From Alphaproteobacteria bacterium (GTDB lineage: Bacteria; Pseudomonadota; Alphaproteobacteria; UBA9219): 51,043 nt of DNA. The stretch spans positions 1-51,043 of the forward strand of contig JABDFY010000017.1 in the NCBI GenBank assembly GCA_013286365.1, given 5' to 3'. Below are positions 1 through 8,404 of this stretch, piece after piece (the first letter of the stretch is position 1; every line of letters starts with the position of its first letter). Made by a program: the position numbers and the translations under genes. A model generated the notes under the pieces. It saw only the letters and a program-made list of their open reading frames with translations. It was not told the DNA's origin and searched no databases.

Positions 1-1
1 G

Positions 2-1006
2 CTGTTGGGCGTTATTATTTTGAGTGCACTGCCTGCCAATGCCACTGATCCTGATCAACAAGAAAACGCAGCCACCAAACCGACAAATGTTTGGGACGTG
101 AGGCCGGTCATAACGCGTCAGGGTCAGTTTGATTTTTGCCTCATGGACCACATTTTTCCCGAGGGAAAGAAAATAACTATAGCTCTAAGTCCGCAAAACG
201 AGATCAATCTTGGACTTTCGATCAAGAATGCTGATTTTGCGACTGGCAAATACTACGATCTGGCCCTGCAATTTTTGAACGGAGGGTCGCACAAAATGCG
301 CGGCCAAGCCATGACAACAGAGGATATGCTGATACATCTAGGTAGTGATCCACAATGGATGGAGATGCTGACGAAAAACGATGGGCTTGATGTTGAAGGT
401 GGCAGTAATACCGCCCAGTTTCCGCTACCCAATATGCCGAAGGCCTTAAGTGTTCTACAGGATTGTGTCAAAGAAGGGCCTTTGCAGATGGCGGGGTCAC
501 AAGCTATGCAGGAGGCCATGCCGGACAAACTCAGATCTTTGTTGCTTGCGGCGGGCGTGACCGATATTCACCCGGTGAATATGAGCACAACACCAGCGCC
601 ACAACGTCCTGCCGACTATGCGTGGCAAACGGGTACGCTTTTTGGCGGTATACGTAGTCGTGAAGCGCCGATCGACAAATCATTAGCTGATCTTGCCACT
701 TTGCATCTTGAGGGCCTTAGGGAAAAATGCGGCGGTTCTTTCAAATTCAATATGGAGTCCGAGCAAGATCTGTCAGGACTTGCTCTACGTAAGGCTGAGG
801 CCGAGTGTCATCTAGCCAATCGGGATGTTTTTGTCGCCGCCGTCTATTATCTAACGAGTACACATATGTTCACCATATTGACGCATGAAGGGACGGAGCA
901 AAACAAAGCAGAAGCCCTAAAAGTGCGTGATAAATTGGTCCATGTAATAATGACACAAGCGGCTACGCCAGCTGCCAAAGCAGAAGAAACATCGCAGTTT
1001 CGCTAA
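2..1006 (+). CDS. Secreted hypothetical protein, 5' end outside the window
   Basis: The frame is already open at the window edge, and the first residues read as the end of a signal peptide (hydrophobic run LLGVIILSAL followed by an ANA cleavage site), so the true start lies upstream. The mature part of about 320 residues has few cysteines (in FDFCLMD, LQDCVKE, REKCGGS and AECHLAN), which would suit two disulfides in a periplasmic or secreted protein. I see no catalytic motif and do not recognise the family. It ends in an Ala/Lys-rich tail and is followed by 222 nt of apparently non-coding DNA. The gene is likely real: it is a long frame with a plausible export signal. The function is unknown. 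Confidence 0.7.
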   Translation: MLGVIILSALPANATDPDQQENAATKPTNVWDVRPVITRQGQFDFCLMDHIFPEGKKITIALSPQNEINLGLSIKNADFATGKYYDLALQFLNGGSHKMRGQAMTTEDMLIHLGSDPQWMEMLTKNDGLDVEGGSNTAQFPLPNMPKALSVLQDCVKEGPLQMAGSQAMQEAMPDKLRSLLLAAGVTDIHPVNMSTTPAPQRPADYAWQTGTLFGGIRSREAPIDKSLADLATLHLEGLREKCGGSFKFNMESEQDLSGLALRKAEAECHLANRDVFVAAVYYLTSTHMFTILTHEGTEQNKAEALKVRDKLVHVIMTQAATPAAKAEETSQFR

Positions 1007-1228
1007 CTGCAAAGAAATATTATTGCCGGACATGCCATCGTGTGGCGAATGCAGCGTTATAAGCCCGAAAACCTGGCCTTGGGGGTGGTGATGGCATTAA
1101 GGTTTTAGGAAAAATTAATGGTAATTGCCTAATATTGACACGGAAATACGCAAAAGACACAAAGGCCTCTGCCGAGTGTCCACTATTCGTTGTTGTATCT
1201 ATTCGATGTCTGACGAGGGCTACCGTTT

Positions 1229-2959
1229 ATGACGGATCTACCTTCACCCGATTTGAATGCGATCCTATGTGCAGCGGGCGAAGCCGGCTATGAATGGGAT
1301 TTGCAAAATGATGTGATCCGTTGGTTTGGTGCTTACGGAAAAATCTTTGGAACGAACATTCCACCACCAGAAAATTCAGAAGATTTCTCCGGCTGCATTC
1401 ACCCCGATGATCGCTATATCGTATTTAGTGCCGGCGACGAAATCATAGACCGCGAGTTTCGCATGCGCTTGGTTGGCGGCAACGTCATTCGTGTGCATGA
1501 GCGCGGCACAGCAGAGATCCAGGATCATCATCCGGTCAAGCAACGCGGCATTATTCGCATCATAGAACGTCAGGTCAATGTTGCCGCTCATCACGAGCTC
1601 TACGGCTCCGATCCGCTTACAGGACGTTTTAACCGCAATAATATGTTAGCGCAGTTGAACAAAGTATTGGATGCCGTCAGAGGCGCTAAGCGTCGCGGCG
1701 CCTACATGGTTATTGGCATTGATAAAATGTCATTTGTGAATGAAGCCATCGGCATGGAGGCGGGCGATGGTCTCTTGCGTGGCGTTGCCGATCGTTTGGC
1801 GGAGCTGATGCCGGCGCGCGCTATTTTGGGCCGTGTCGGCGGTGATATGTTCGGTATTTTGCTGCCTGAACAAACGGAGCGGGATTTTCAGCCATTGGCG
1901 GATAAGATATTGCAAAACTTTCGTGACTATCCCGTCCAATGCATGAACGCTCCTTTACACATCACGGTATCCATCGGCGGCGTCAGGCTTGCGACCATTA
2001 TGCACGGTGCAGCAGACGCTATGATCAGGGCCGAACAAGCCTTACATGACGCACGTCAGCGCGGACGGGATTTATTCGTTGAATATCAGGAGTCGTCGTC
2101 GCGCGCGGATGCCAACCGTAAAACACTCGAGATCGGTGAACGCATTAAACGCGCCTTTCGTAACAATGGTCTGAAGCTTGCCTTTCAAGCCGTCATCGAT
2201 AGCGAAAGCAATAAACCGGTGTTTTACGAAGCTTTGGTGCGTATGTTCAAAGAGGATGGACAGATGATCGCCGCCGCCGATTTTGTGCCGGTCATTGAGC
2301 AACTTGGCCTTGCTTTTGAGCTTGATCGCCATGTGCTGAGTTTGGCTGTCGCCGAGCTTGAAACTTATCCCGATCTATCACTGGCTATCAATATTTCGGG
2401 TCTTACGGCGGCGCAGGTTAATTGGCCCAATCATATGCGTAGCGTGCTCGGTCACCGTCCCCATGTAGCCAAGCGGCTCATTGTTGAAATTACAGAGACG
2501 GCCGCTATCGTCGATGTCAGCGAAACAAAGCGTTTTGTTGATTCTTTCCGCGAACTTGGTGGACAAGTGGCACTGGATGACTTTGGCGCTGGCTTCACCT
2601 CTATTCGCCATTTACGCACGCTTGCCCTTAGTATTATGAAAATTGATCGTGAATTATTGACCGACTTAATGGCCAACGCTGAACAACAGCATCTTGTGCG
2701 CATGATGATGTCTATTGCGCGAGGTCTCGGCCTGAAGACAGTCGCCGAAGGTGTTGAAACTGAAGACGTTGCGGCTTGGCTGCGTAAGGAAAAAGTTGAG
2801 ATGATGCAAGGCTATTATTTCGGGAAACCCACAATAGATAGACCCTGGCTGGCCCTGAAGGGCTCAGAAACACCTCCGGCCAAATCAGCCGTACCGCTCA
2901 CAACGCGTACATCCGACGCCAAGCCGTCGACAGAAATACGCGTCGCATCGTTCATTTAA
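1229..2959 (+). CDS. PAS-GGDEF-EAL cyclic-di-GMP protein, probable phosphodiesterase
   Basis: A 576-residue cytosolic signalling protein. Residues about 15-115 look like a PAS sensor fold, 125-285 a GGDEF domain and 300-545 an EAL domain. The GGDEF signature reads GGDMF (204-208), so the acidic fourth residue is lost and cyclase activity is doubtful. The EAL domain keeps its key features: EALVRM at 334, the acidic NIS and EITET segments, DDFGAG at 450-455, K471 in MKIDRE, and E507 in VAEGVE. I therefore infer c-di-GMP hydrolysis, with the GGDEF domain perhaps a GTP-binding regulatory module. No membrane segment is visible. It stands alone on the plus strand, convergent with phaR. Confidence 0.9.
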   Translation: MTDLPSPDLNAILCAAGEAGYEWDLQNDVIRWFGAYGKIFGTNIPPPENSEDFSGCIHPDDRYIVFSAGDEIIDREFRMRLVGGNVIRVHERGTAEIQDHHPVKQRGIIRIIERQVNVAAHHELYGSDPLTGRFNRNNMLAQLNKVLDAVRGAKRRGAYMVIGIDKMSFVNEAIGMEAGDGLLRGVADRLAELMPARAILGRVGGDMFGILLPEQTERDFQPLADKILQNFRDYPVQCMNAPLHITVSIGGVRLATIMHGAADAMIRAEQALHDARQRGRDLFVEYQESSSRADANRKTLEIGERIKRAFRNNGLKLAFQAVIDSESNKPVFYEALVRMFKEDGQMIAAADFVPVIEQLGLAFELDRHVLSLAVAELETYPDLSLAINISGLTAAQVNWPNHMRSVLGHRPHVAKRLIVEITETAAIVDVSETKRFVDSFRELGGQVALDDFGAGFTSIRHLRTLALSIMKIDRELLTDLMANAEQQHLVRMMMSIARGLGLKTVAEGVETEDVAAWLRKEKVEMMQGYYFGKPTIDRPWLALKGSETPPAKSAVPLTTRTSDAKPSTEIRVASFI

Positions 2960-2991
2960 TCGTCGCTTAAAATCTGACAAGTCAAGACAAA

Positions 2992-3015
2992 GCGGCATCT
3001 TATTGATTGTGCCGC
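2992..3015. terminator. Possible bidirectional terminator between convergent genes
   Basis: A 6-bp perfect inverted repeat, GCGGCA and TGCCGC, encloses a 12-nt loop in the 61-nt gap between the convergent GGDEF-EAL and phaR genes. Read on the minus strand, it is followed by a T-rich stretch (TTTGTCTTG), which suits Rho-independent termination of phaR. The plus strand has no T tract. The stem is short, so confidence is low. Confidence 0.35.
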
Positions 3016-3020
3016 GAGGG

Positions 3021-3695
3021 CTAAGCCTTGTTTTTAGCCATTTCAGCTAATTGTTTTTGCAAAGCGATTATCTTTTGTTGAACATCTTCGCCGCCAGGCG
3101 GCGTTGCCGCTGAGCTTGGCGCATTCGCAGGTGTAATCGGCCTAACATTGCTCATAGGATCGCTTGGTGTTTCGGACTTCTTTTCGACACCAGCATCAGT
3201 CATTGTTTCAGTGTTACCACCTTCTTGCGCGGCGCCGAACGGCGAAAACAAACGCATGGCGCGCTCGAACATGGCAAGGTTTTGTTTGCCCATTTCTTCG
3301 AGGGTGCTACCAAAGGGAAACATGTTGCCAAAAGTAGTTTGGAAATAACCGCGGATTTGCTCCTGGTTTTTTGCCAATGTTTGCATGCTGTGTTCGAGGT
3401 ATTTGGGCACAAGCCATTGCATGTTATCGCCGTAAAAGCCGATCAATTGACGCAGAAAGCCGATAGGGAGAAGATTTTGTCCCGACTTACTTTCTTCCTC
3501 GACGATGATCTGTGTGAGTACCGAACGGGTTATGTCTTCGCCGGTTTTGGCGTCGTAGACATTGAACTCAATTCCTTCTTTTACCATGGCAGCGAGATGC
3601 TCCAGGGTGACATATGAACTCGTTGCAGTATTGTAAAGGCGGCGGTTGGCGTATTTCTTGATCGTCACCGTCTGTTTGGCTGACGTGTCGTCCAT
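3021..3695 (-). CDS. phaR: PhaR, polyhydroxyalkanoate synthesis repressor
   Basis: A 224-residue regulator that binds DNA and PHB granules in the PHB/PHA accumulation pathway. The N-terminus (VTIKKYANRRLYNTATSSYV) is the hallmark of the PHB accumulation regulator DNA-binding domain. A second PHB_acc segment follows, roughly residues 70-110 (LIGFYGDNMQWLVPKYLEHS). The C-terminal third is low-complexity Pro/Ala-rich and ends in a short Gln/Lys helix. The frame runs 67 codons further upstream, but ATG at 3695 is chosen because the conserved domain begins there and a GGAAG ribosome site precedes it. It is divergent from the PhaE/PhaC-like pair across about 230 nt, which suits control of that pair. 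Confidence 0.92.
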   Translation of the reverse strand: MDDTSAKQTVTIKKYANRRLYNTATSSYVTLEHLAAMVKEGIEFNVYDAKTGEDITRSVLTQIIVEEESKSGQNLLPIGFLRQLIGFYGDNMQWLVPKYLEHSMQTLAKNQEQIRGYFQTTFGNMFPFGSTLEEMGKQNLAMFERAMRLFSPFGAAQEGGNTETMTDAGVEKKSETPSDPMSNVRPITPANAPSSAATPPGGEDVQQKIIALQKQLAEMAKNKA

Positions 3696-3924
3696 GATTT
3701 TCTTCCAAGTATGATGTGGAATGCGTGAAGAGAAATACGCCTTCATTCTCGACAACGCAAAGAAAAACTCAAGTTTTATCTGAGCATGATAATTACTTGA
3801 TGAAACAACGGGATGAGCCAGGGCCAGAGAAGTCAAGGATTTACCAAGATCCCGCTTTCGCTTAGCCAAGCCCCCTTGATCTTGATTACTAGGCAAGGCA
3901 CATCAGCCATGCTTTAATTCTACC

Positions 3925-4362
3925 ATGACGACAGGCAAAAAAATCGACGATCTCGAGCTTGGTGCGCTGGCAACGGAAGTGCTCGATCTTTGGCAAGAAC
4001 ACCTGGCCTCTTACGCGGTGGATCCCAAAGCAAAGGCGGAACTTGCGCGCCTTATGGTGCCGGCTGGCCAAATGTTTGCCGAATGGGCCAAGGTGATGCA
4101 ACATAGCCCGTATGGAACAGGCGCAACCTTTAAATACCAGGGCACGGGCTTTCATTCCCAATCCGAACCCAAAGAGGCTCCCAGCTATAATCAGGCGGCA
4201 GGGTCCAAGACCGCTCGGACTGCATCTAACGATGGCGTTATCAGCCTTACTCAGCTTGCCGGCCGTATGGCCGAGTTTGAAAAACGGCTCACCGAACTTG
4301 AAGCACAGCTTGCCGGAACGACTAAGTCTTCTACGCGCAAAAAACACAAGTCCGGGTCTTGA
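3925..4362 (+). CDS. PhaE-like small protein, candidate PHA synthase partner
   Basis: A 145-residue soluble protein. The first 60 residues are helical (LATEVLDLWQEHLASYAVDP) and Trp-containing, as in PhaE/phasin-type proteins. Residues 105-130 form a probable coiled coil (LAGRMAEFEKRLTELEAQL), and the tail is Lys/Ser-rich. The position directly upstream of, and overlapping, a PhaC-like gene and divergent from phaR suggests a PHA synthase subunit or granule-associated protein. It is much shorter than classical class III PhaE (about 350 residues), so the assignment is an inference from context and composition. Its last 250 nt or so are also read in another frame as the start of the next gene. 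Confidence 0.6.
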   Translation: MTTGKKIDDLELGALATEVLDLWQEHLASYAVDPKAKAELARLMVPAGQMFAEWAKVMQHSPYGTGATFKYQGTGFHSQSEPKEAPSYNQAAGSKTARTASNDGVISLTQLAGRMAEFEKRLTELEAQLAGTTKSSTRKKHKSGS

Positions 4363-5383
4363 TCAAGCAATAACGTCTGCCGCTATAGCGCAGGCCCGGC
4401 AGTTCATTGCAGGCATTAGGGCCTATCAAACTCACCCGGCGCGACGTGAGGTGCCACCAGCCAAGATTATCTGGCAAGCAGGAACCACTGAGTTGCGTGA
4501 CTATAATCCCGAAGCTAAAGGTGCTCCCGTTGTTCTCGTTGTGCCGTCGCTGATCAACCGCTTTGATATTCTTGATCTTGACCAGGATTTTTCATTGTTG
4601 CGAGCCTTGGCGGCTCACGGTTTTCGCCCCCTTGTTGTCGATTGGAATGTACCGGGCGAAGACGAAAAAGATTTTTCCTTATCGGATTATATTCTAAAAC
4701 GGCTCGTTCCGATCATCGACTATGCAACAAGCGAGACGCAGCAACTTCATCTGCTTGGTTATTGCATGGGTGGTTTGCTATCCTTGGCGCTCGCCACTTT
4801 GAGGCGCGAACAATTAAAAACACTCACCCTTATGGCAACGCCTTGGGATTTTCATCGCGCCGAAAATGTTGATGGTGCGGCGTTTGTGAACTTATCTGAA
4901 CAATTGGAACCCTATTTGCAGGAGCTCGGCCACCTTCCCCTTGATGTCATTCAAAGTATGTTTGCTTGGTTTCAGCCGATGCAAGCTATGAAGAAATTTC
5001 AGCATTTCGCTGCGCTTGATCCGGACAGTCTTGAAGCGCGCCAGTTTGTTTTGTGCGAAGACTGGCTCAATGAGGGCGTACCATTGACGGCCAACGCCGC
5101 ACGCGCATGCCTGCGCGATTGGTATGGCGAAAACCAGACTGGAAAAATTCGTTGGCGCATCGCTGGCCAACTCATCGATCCGCGCGCAATTAATATTCCC
5201 GCCTATGTAATTATTCCCGGCAAAGACCGTATTGTCCCACCCGAACAAGCCAGGCCTTTAGCGCGCCTTTTGCGCCACGCTGTTCTCCATGAGCCGATGT
5301 TGGGCCATATAGGCATGATTGCTAGTCGTCATGCGCCGCATCAGGTTTGGCAGCCTTTGATGACGTGGATGAAGGGGCATTGA
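4112..5383 (+). CDS. PhaC-like alpha/beta hydrolase (PHA synthase family)
   Basis: Likely polymerises hydroxyacyl-CoA into polyhydroxyalkanoate, or is a close relative of such synthases. The lipase-like box is GYCMGG with a cysteine nucleophile (about residue 218 from this start), as in PhaC rather than a serine lipase. It is preceded by PSLINRFDILDL and VDWNVPGE, which are typical PhaC segments. The catalytic Asp and His candidates are in IPGKDRIVP and MLGHIGM. At about 350-420 residues it is shorter than class I enzymes and close to class III. The start is uncertain: the frame is open from ATG 4112, with alternatives at ATG 4232 and GTG 4451. The stretch starting RQGPRPLGLHL looks protein-like, which favours an early start and a long overlap with the upstream gene. 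Confidence 0.82.
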   Translation: MEQAQPLNTRARAFIPNPNPKRLPAIIRRQGPRPLGLHLTMALSALLSLPAVWPSLKNGSPNLKHSLPERLSLLRAKNTSPGLDQAITSAAIAQARQFIAGIRAYQTHPARREVPPAKIIWQAGTTELRDYNPEAKGAPVVLVVPSLINRFDILDLDQDFSLLRALAAHGFRPLVVDWNVPGEDEKDFSLSDYILKRLVPIIDYATSETQQLHLLGYCMGGLLSLALATLRREQLKTLTLMATPWDFHRAENVDGAAFVNLSEQLEPYLQELGHLPLDVIQSMFAWFQPMQAMKKFQHFAALDPDSLEARQFVLCEDWLNEGVPLTANAARACLRDWYGENQTGKIRWRIAGQLIDPRAINIPAYVIIPGKDRIVPPEQARPLARLLRHAVLHEPMLGHIGMIASRHAPHQVWQPLMTWMKGH

Positions 5384-5442
5384 TTTGAGCGGCACCGTGC
5401 TGTAATGCTGTGGCCTTCCTGGGCATCCTTCGGAATATTTGC

Positions 5443-6654
5443 GTGAACTACGAACAATTTTTCGCTGATCAAATAGCCGCCATCAAGGCAGAAAACCGCT
5501 ACCGCGTCTTCGCCGATCTGGAGCGCTTGGCTGGGCAATTTCCGCGCGCACTTTTGCGCACCGATAGCAGCACGAAAGAAATTATGGTGTGGTGTGCCAA
5601 CGATTATCTTGGCATGGGCCAACACCCAGAAGTTTTACATGCGATGCAGGAGATGATTGTGCGTTGTGGCGCCGGTGCTGGCGGCACGCGCAATATTGCC
5701 GGCTCCAACCACGTTCATATAATGCTTGAACAAGAGCTAGCTCATCTACACAACAAAGAAGCAGGACTTTTGTTTGGTTCTGGCTGGATAGCCAACATGA
5801 CAACGTTAGCGGCTCTTGGGCGGATGTTGCCCGGTTGTGCGATTTATTCGGATGCACATAATCATAATTCGATCATCGAAGGTATTGCTCATTCCAAAGC
5901 CGAAAAACACATTTTCAAACATAACGACATCGATGATCTGGAAAGGCAGCTGGCGGCTTGCGATGCGTCGCGTCCCAAGTTGATTGTTTTTGAATCTGTT
6001 TACTCGATGGATGGCGATACGGCGCCCATTAAGGAAATTTGTGATTTAGCTGAAAAATATAATGCTATGACTTATCTCGATGAAGTTCACGCTGTGGGAC
6101 TTTATGGCAAAGGAGGTGCTGGTCTTGCAGAACAAGAAGGTCAGGCACAAAGACTTACAATCATACAAGGCACCTTAGCTAAGGCCTTTGGTATCGTCGG
6201 TGGCTATATCGCTGGAACACGTTCTTTATGTGACTTTATTCGCAGCGTTGGCGCAGGCTTTATTTTCTCGACCTCGTTACCGCCCGCCATTGCGGCAGGC
6301 GCTCTGGCAAGTGTCAGACATGTGCGCCACAATGAAGGACTGCGTCAACAGCTGCACACGAGGGTTGCGTCCGTTAAGGCGCAAATGAAAGAACGTGGTT
6401 TGCCGCTGATGCATTCAACAACACACATCGTGCCTCTCTATGTGGGCGATGCAGCTTTATGCCAACGCATATGTCAGGAACTTCTTGATCGACATAGTAT
6501 TTATGTTCAGCCGATCAATTATCCAACAGTGCCGCGCGGTACTGAGCGCTTACGGATATGCCCAACACCTTTGCATACCGAGGCACATATCACGCAACTG
6601 ATGAAGGCGATGGAGGCGGTTTGGCAGAAATCGGCTGTGCGTAGAGCAGCTTAA
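5443..6654 (+). CDS. hemA: 5-aminolevulinate synthase
   Basis: Condenses glycine and succinyl-CoA to 5-aminolevulinate with PLP, the first step of haem synthesis in Alphaproteobacteria. It has 403 residues from GTG 5443, the usual length. The N-terminus matches the family ([20 protein letters not shown]), and K247 in TLAKAFG is the Schiff-base lysine. The glycine-rich [10 protein letters not shown], the [10 protein letters not shown] segment and [12 protein letters not shown] are all present. An upstream GTG at 5410 would add 11 residues outside the conserved start, so I prefer 5443. It lies 59 nt after the PhaC-like gene. It is cytosolic. Confidence 0.95.
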   Translation: MNYEQFFADQIAAIKAENRYRVFADLERLAGQFPRALLRTDSSTKEIMVWCANDYLGMGQHPEVLHAMQEMIVRCGAGAGGTRNIAGSNHVHIMLEQELAHLHNKEAGLLFGSGWIANMTTLAALGRMLPGCAIYSDAHNHNSIIEGIAHSKAEKHIFKHNDIDDLERQLAACDASRPKLIVFESVYSMDGDTAPIKEICDLAEKYNAMTYLDEVHAVGLYGKGGAGLAEQEGQAQRLTIIQGTLAKAFGIVGGYIAGTRSLCDFIRSVGAGFIFSTSLPPAIAAGALASVRHVRHNEGLRQQLHTRVASVKAQMKERGLPLMHSTTHIVPLYVGDAALCQRICQELLDRHSIYVQPINYPTVPRGTERLRICPTPLHTEAHITQLMKAMEAVWQKSAVRRAA

Positions 6655-6760
6655 ATATTGCCTTCACGATAGTAAATTAACCATATTATTGATTACAACG
6701 AGGTACTTAAAAACTGCTATACGTTAGCGGGATATTGAAAACTAATTTTTATATAAGCAT

Positions 6761-8305
6761 ATGACTAAATCGGGAAAATTACCGAAACATAGTTTTGGTC
6801 CGACAGCACAAGATGTTTTATCGCATAGTGGCAATAGCGAAGTTTATTCCGCCTTTGAGAGTGCCTGTCGATTTCTTGGTTTCGATAACAACATCTACTA
6901 CAATTTTAATGTCGGCATTGAAGCCTACGATCGGCACGATCTTCGGTTCTATCATGGCTTAAGTCACGGCCAGTTGACGGCATTGGCGGCAGAAGACGAA
7001 ACACGAAAACTAGCACGGGCGGCCGCACTCAAGAGAGCAGAAAAGAGATATACTAAATCGGTACTAACGGTTGGTGGCTGGTATCACGATGCTGTCTATC
7101 TACAAGTCGATGGTGGTCTTCACCACACGATAGAAGAAATACTAAAACAATATGTAACGTTTAGTAGCCAAGAACAGCATCATGCTGAGATTCACAATGC
7201 GGCAAGACTTTCGGCGGTTGGTAAGATTGTTTGTGATGTGTTCGGTTTCAGGCCGGGACAGACAATAGCGCTGAGTGCAGAAGAAGATTGTCCTGGGGGT
7301 CTTAATGAGTTCTTGAGTGCGATTGTTGCGGCCCATTGTCTGGCTGGTGGCAAGAAGCTATCGAGGCGTCAGAGAAAAAATATTGCTGCTGTAGCTGCGG
7401 TTATTGAAGCCTCAATCCCATTCCGGCCGTCCAGTCTATTTGAAGGATTATATCAACGCTTGAAGGGCGTTGGGCTCAGTGCGCATAAAGCTAAGATCAC
7501 CGTAAAAGGTGCGGTTCTACTAGCCAATCACGATGTCGAAGGATTTTGTGGGGGGCCCATATCAGTTAACAGCACTTTGGAAGCGCGGTTTAGAGAGTAT
7601 ATTTCAGGTACTTGGCAATTGATACCGGAAGCCAACCCAGGACTGCGTGAAGACAATTATACGCCCGCGCTCTTTTGCAAAGCGATTAGAAACAGTCACA
7701 GTTTTACGATGATTAAACTTAACCACGACAACATATTTCATAGTTTTCGCGGTGTTCCGAATGCCGAAGAGATGGCGGTCATGCGCGAGCACGCACAACA
7801 CAACCTGAGTTTGTTCGATAGTTATATGTCAGCCAAAATCGCATCAGCTACCATTGTTGAAGCCATTGCCCTCTCAGTTGATCCAAGGGGAGAAACCGCA
7901 TTGCGCGAACTTGTTGAGGGCAACAAACTACCGGATCAGATCAAACATAGATTTGAAGGCGACGAAGAGCTGATTCACAAATTTCTTGTTGATCGTGGTG
8001 TCGATGCGCCCATGGGGTGGGACAGCCGCCAGTCGCCTATTGCGGCCTATCTCATGAGGACGATTGGCACCAAGGGCATTTATGATATTGTGGCGTTGGC
8101 TGCAAAAAATAGAACATCAGACGTTTTAGATCACCACTCTTTTCTTGAAGAAGTTGGCGACACTCATCCTGAAGCGCTGCGTGATATAGCTTCTTCCTTA
8201 ATGAAAGTGGCCATTGTGCAGCAAATGGGGGCACACGCGAGGGAGCATATCCTGACCCGAAGAGTAGGGCTCTTGCAACAGATCAGGGATGACCTTCGAA
8301 TGTAG
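6761..8305 (+). CDS. Large HD-type putative phosphohydrolase of unknown substrate
   Basis: A 514-residue soluble protein. Residues 60-130 resemble the small metal-dependent HD phosphohydrolases: YHGLSHG (H65, H69), then WYHDAVY with the H109-D110 doublet, then a helix rich in Glu and His. A further acidic ligand may be in ANHDVEGF near residue 257. The C-terminal 250 residues are helical with no motif I recognise. The upstream 106 nt are AT-rich and probably hold its promoter. The HD core is an inference from motif spacing, and substrate and pathway are unknown. The protein is much longer than the roughly 200-residue family members. Confidence 0.75.
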   Translation: MTKSGKLPKHSFGPTAQDVLSHSGNSEVYSAFESACRFLGFDNNIYYNFNVGIEAYDRHDLRFYHGLSHGQLTALAAEDETRKLARAAALKRAEKRYTKSVLTVGGWYHDAVYLQVDGGLHHTIEEILKQYVTFSSQEQHHAEIHNAARLSAVGKIVCDVFGFRPGQTIALSAEEDCPGGLNEFLSAIVAAHCLAGGKKLSRRQRKNIAAVAAVIEASIPFRPSSLFEGLYQRLKGVGLSAHKAKITVKGAVLLANHDVEGFCGGPISVNSTLEARFREYISGTWQLIPEANPGLREDNYTPALFCKAIRNSHSFTMIKLNHDNIFHSFRGVPNAEEMAVMREHAQHNLSLFDSYMSAKIASATIVEAIALSVDPRGETALRELVEGNKLPDQIKHRFEGDEELIHKFLVDRGVDAPMGWDSRQSPIAAYLMRTIGTKGIYDIVALAAKNRTSDVLDHHSFLEEVGDTHPEALRDIASSLMKVAIVQQMGAHAREHILTRRVGLLQQIRDDLRM

Positions 8306-8358
8306 ATACCGGCTAACAGGTTGGCCCCAAATTGACAAAAACATCCCTTTTCATCCGT

Positions 8359-8370
8359 CTGCGATCGCAG
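8359..8370. promoter_or_regulatory. 12-bp perfect palindrome upstream of acs
   Basis: CTGCGATCGCAG is a perfect palindrome 35 nt upstream of the acs start, with a TTGACA sequence at 8332-8337. It could be an operator, but the GCGATCGC core is a common chance palindrome and I recognise no regulator for it. Confidence 0.25.
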
Positions 8371-8404
8371 CACACTAGGCCCCTCCATCTGTTTGAGACC
8401 CTTT

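Noticed and set aside
1131..1163. TTGACA with possible promoter upstream of the GGDEF-EAL gene
   Set aside because: No -10-like sequence at a suitable distance.
3696..3896. 67-codon upstream extension of phaR
   Set aside because: The PhaR DNA-binding domain begins at ATG 3695 with a GGAAG site; the extension is not similar to family N-termini.
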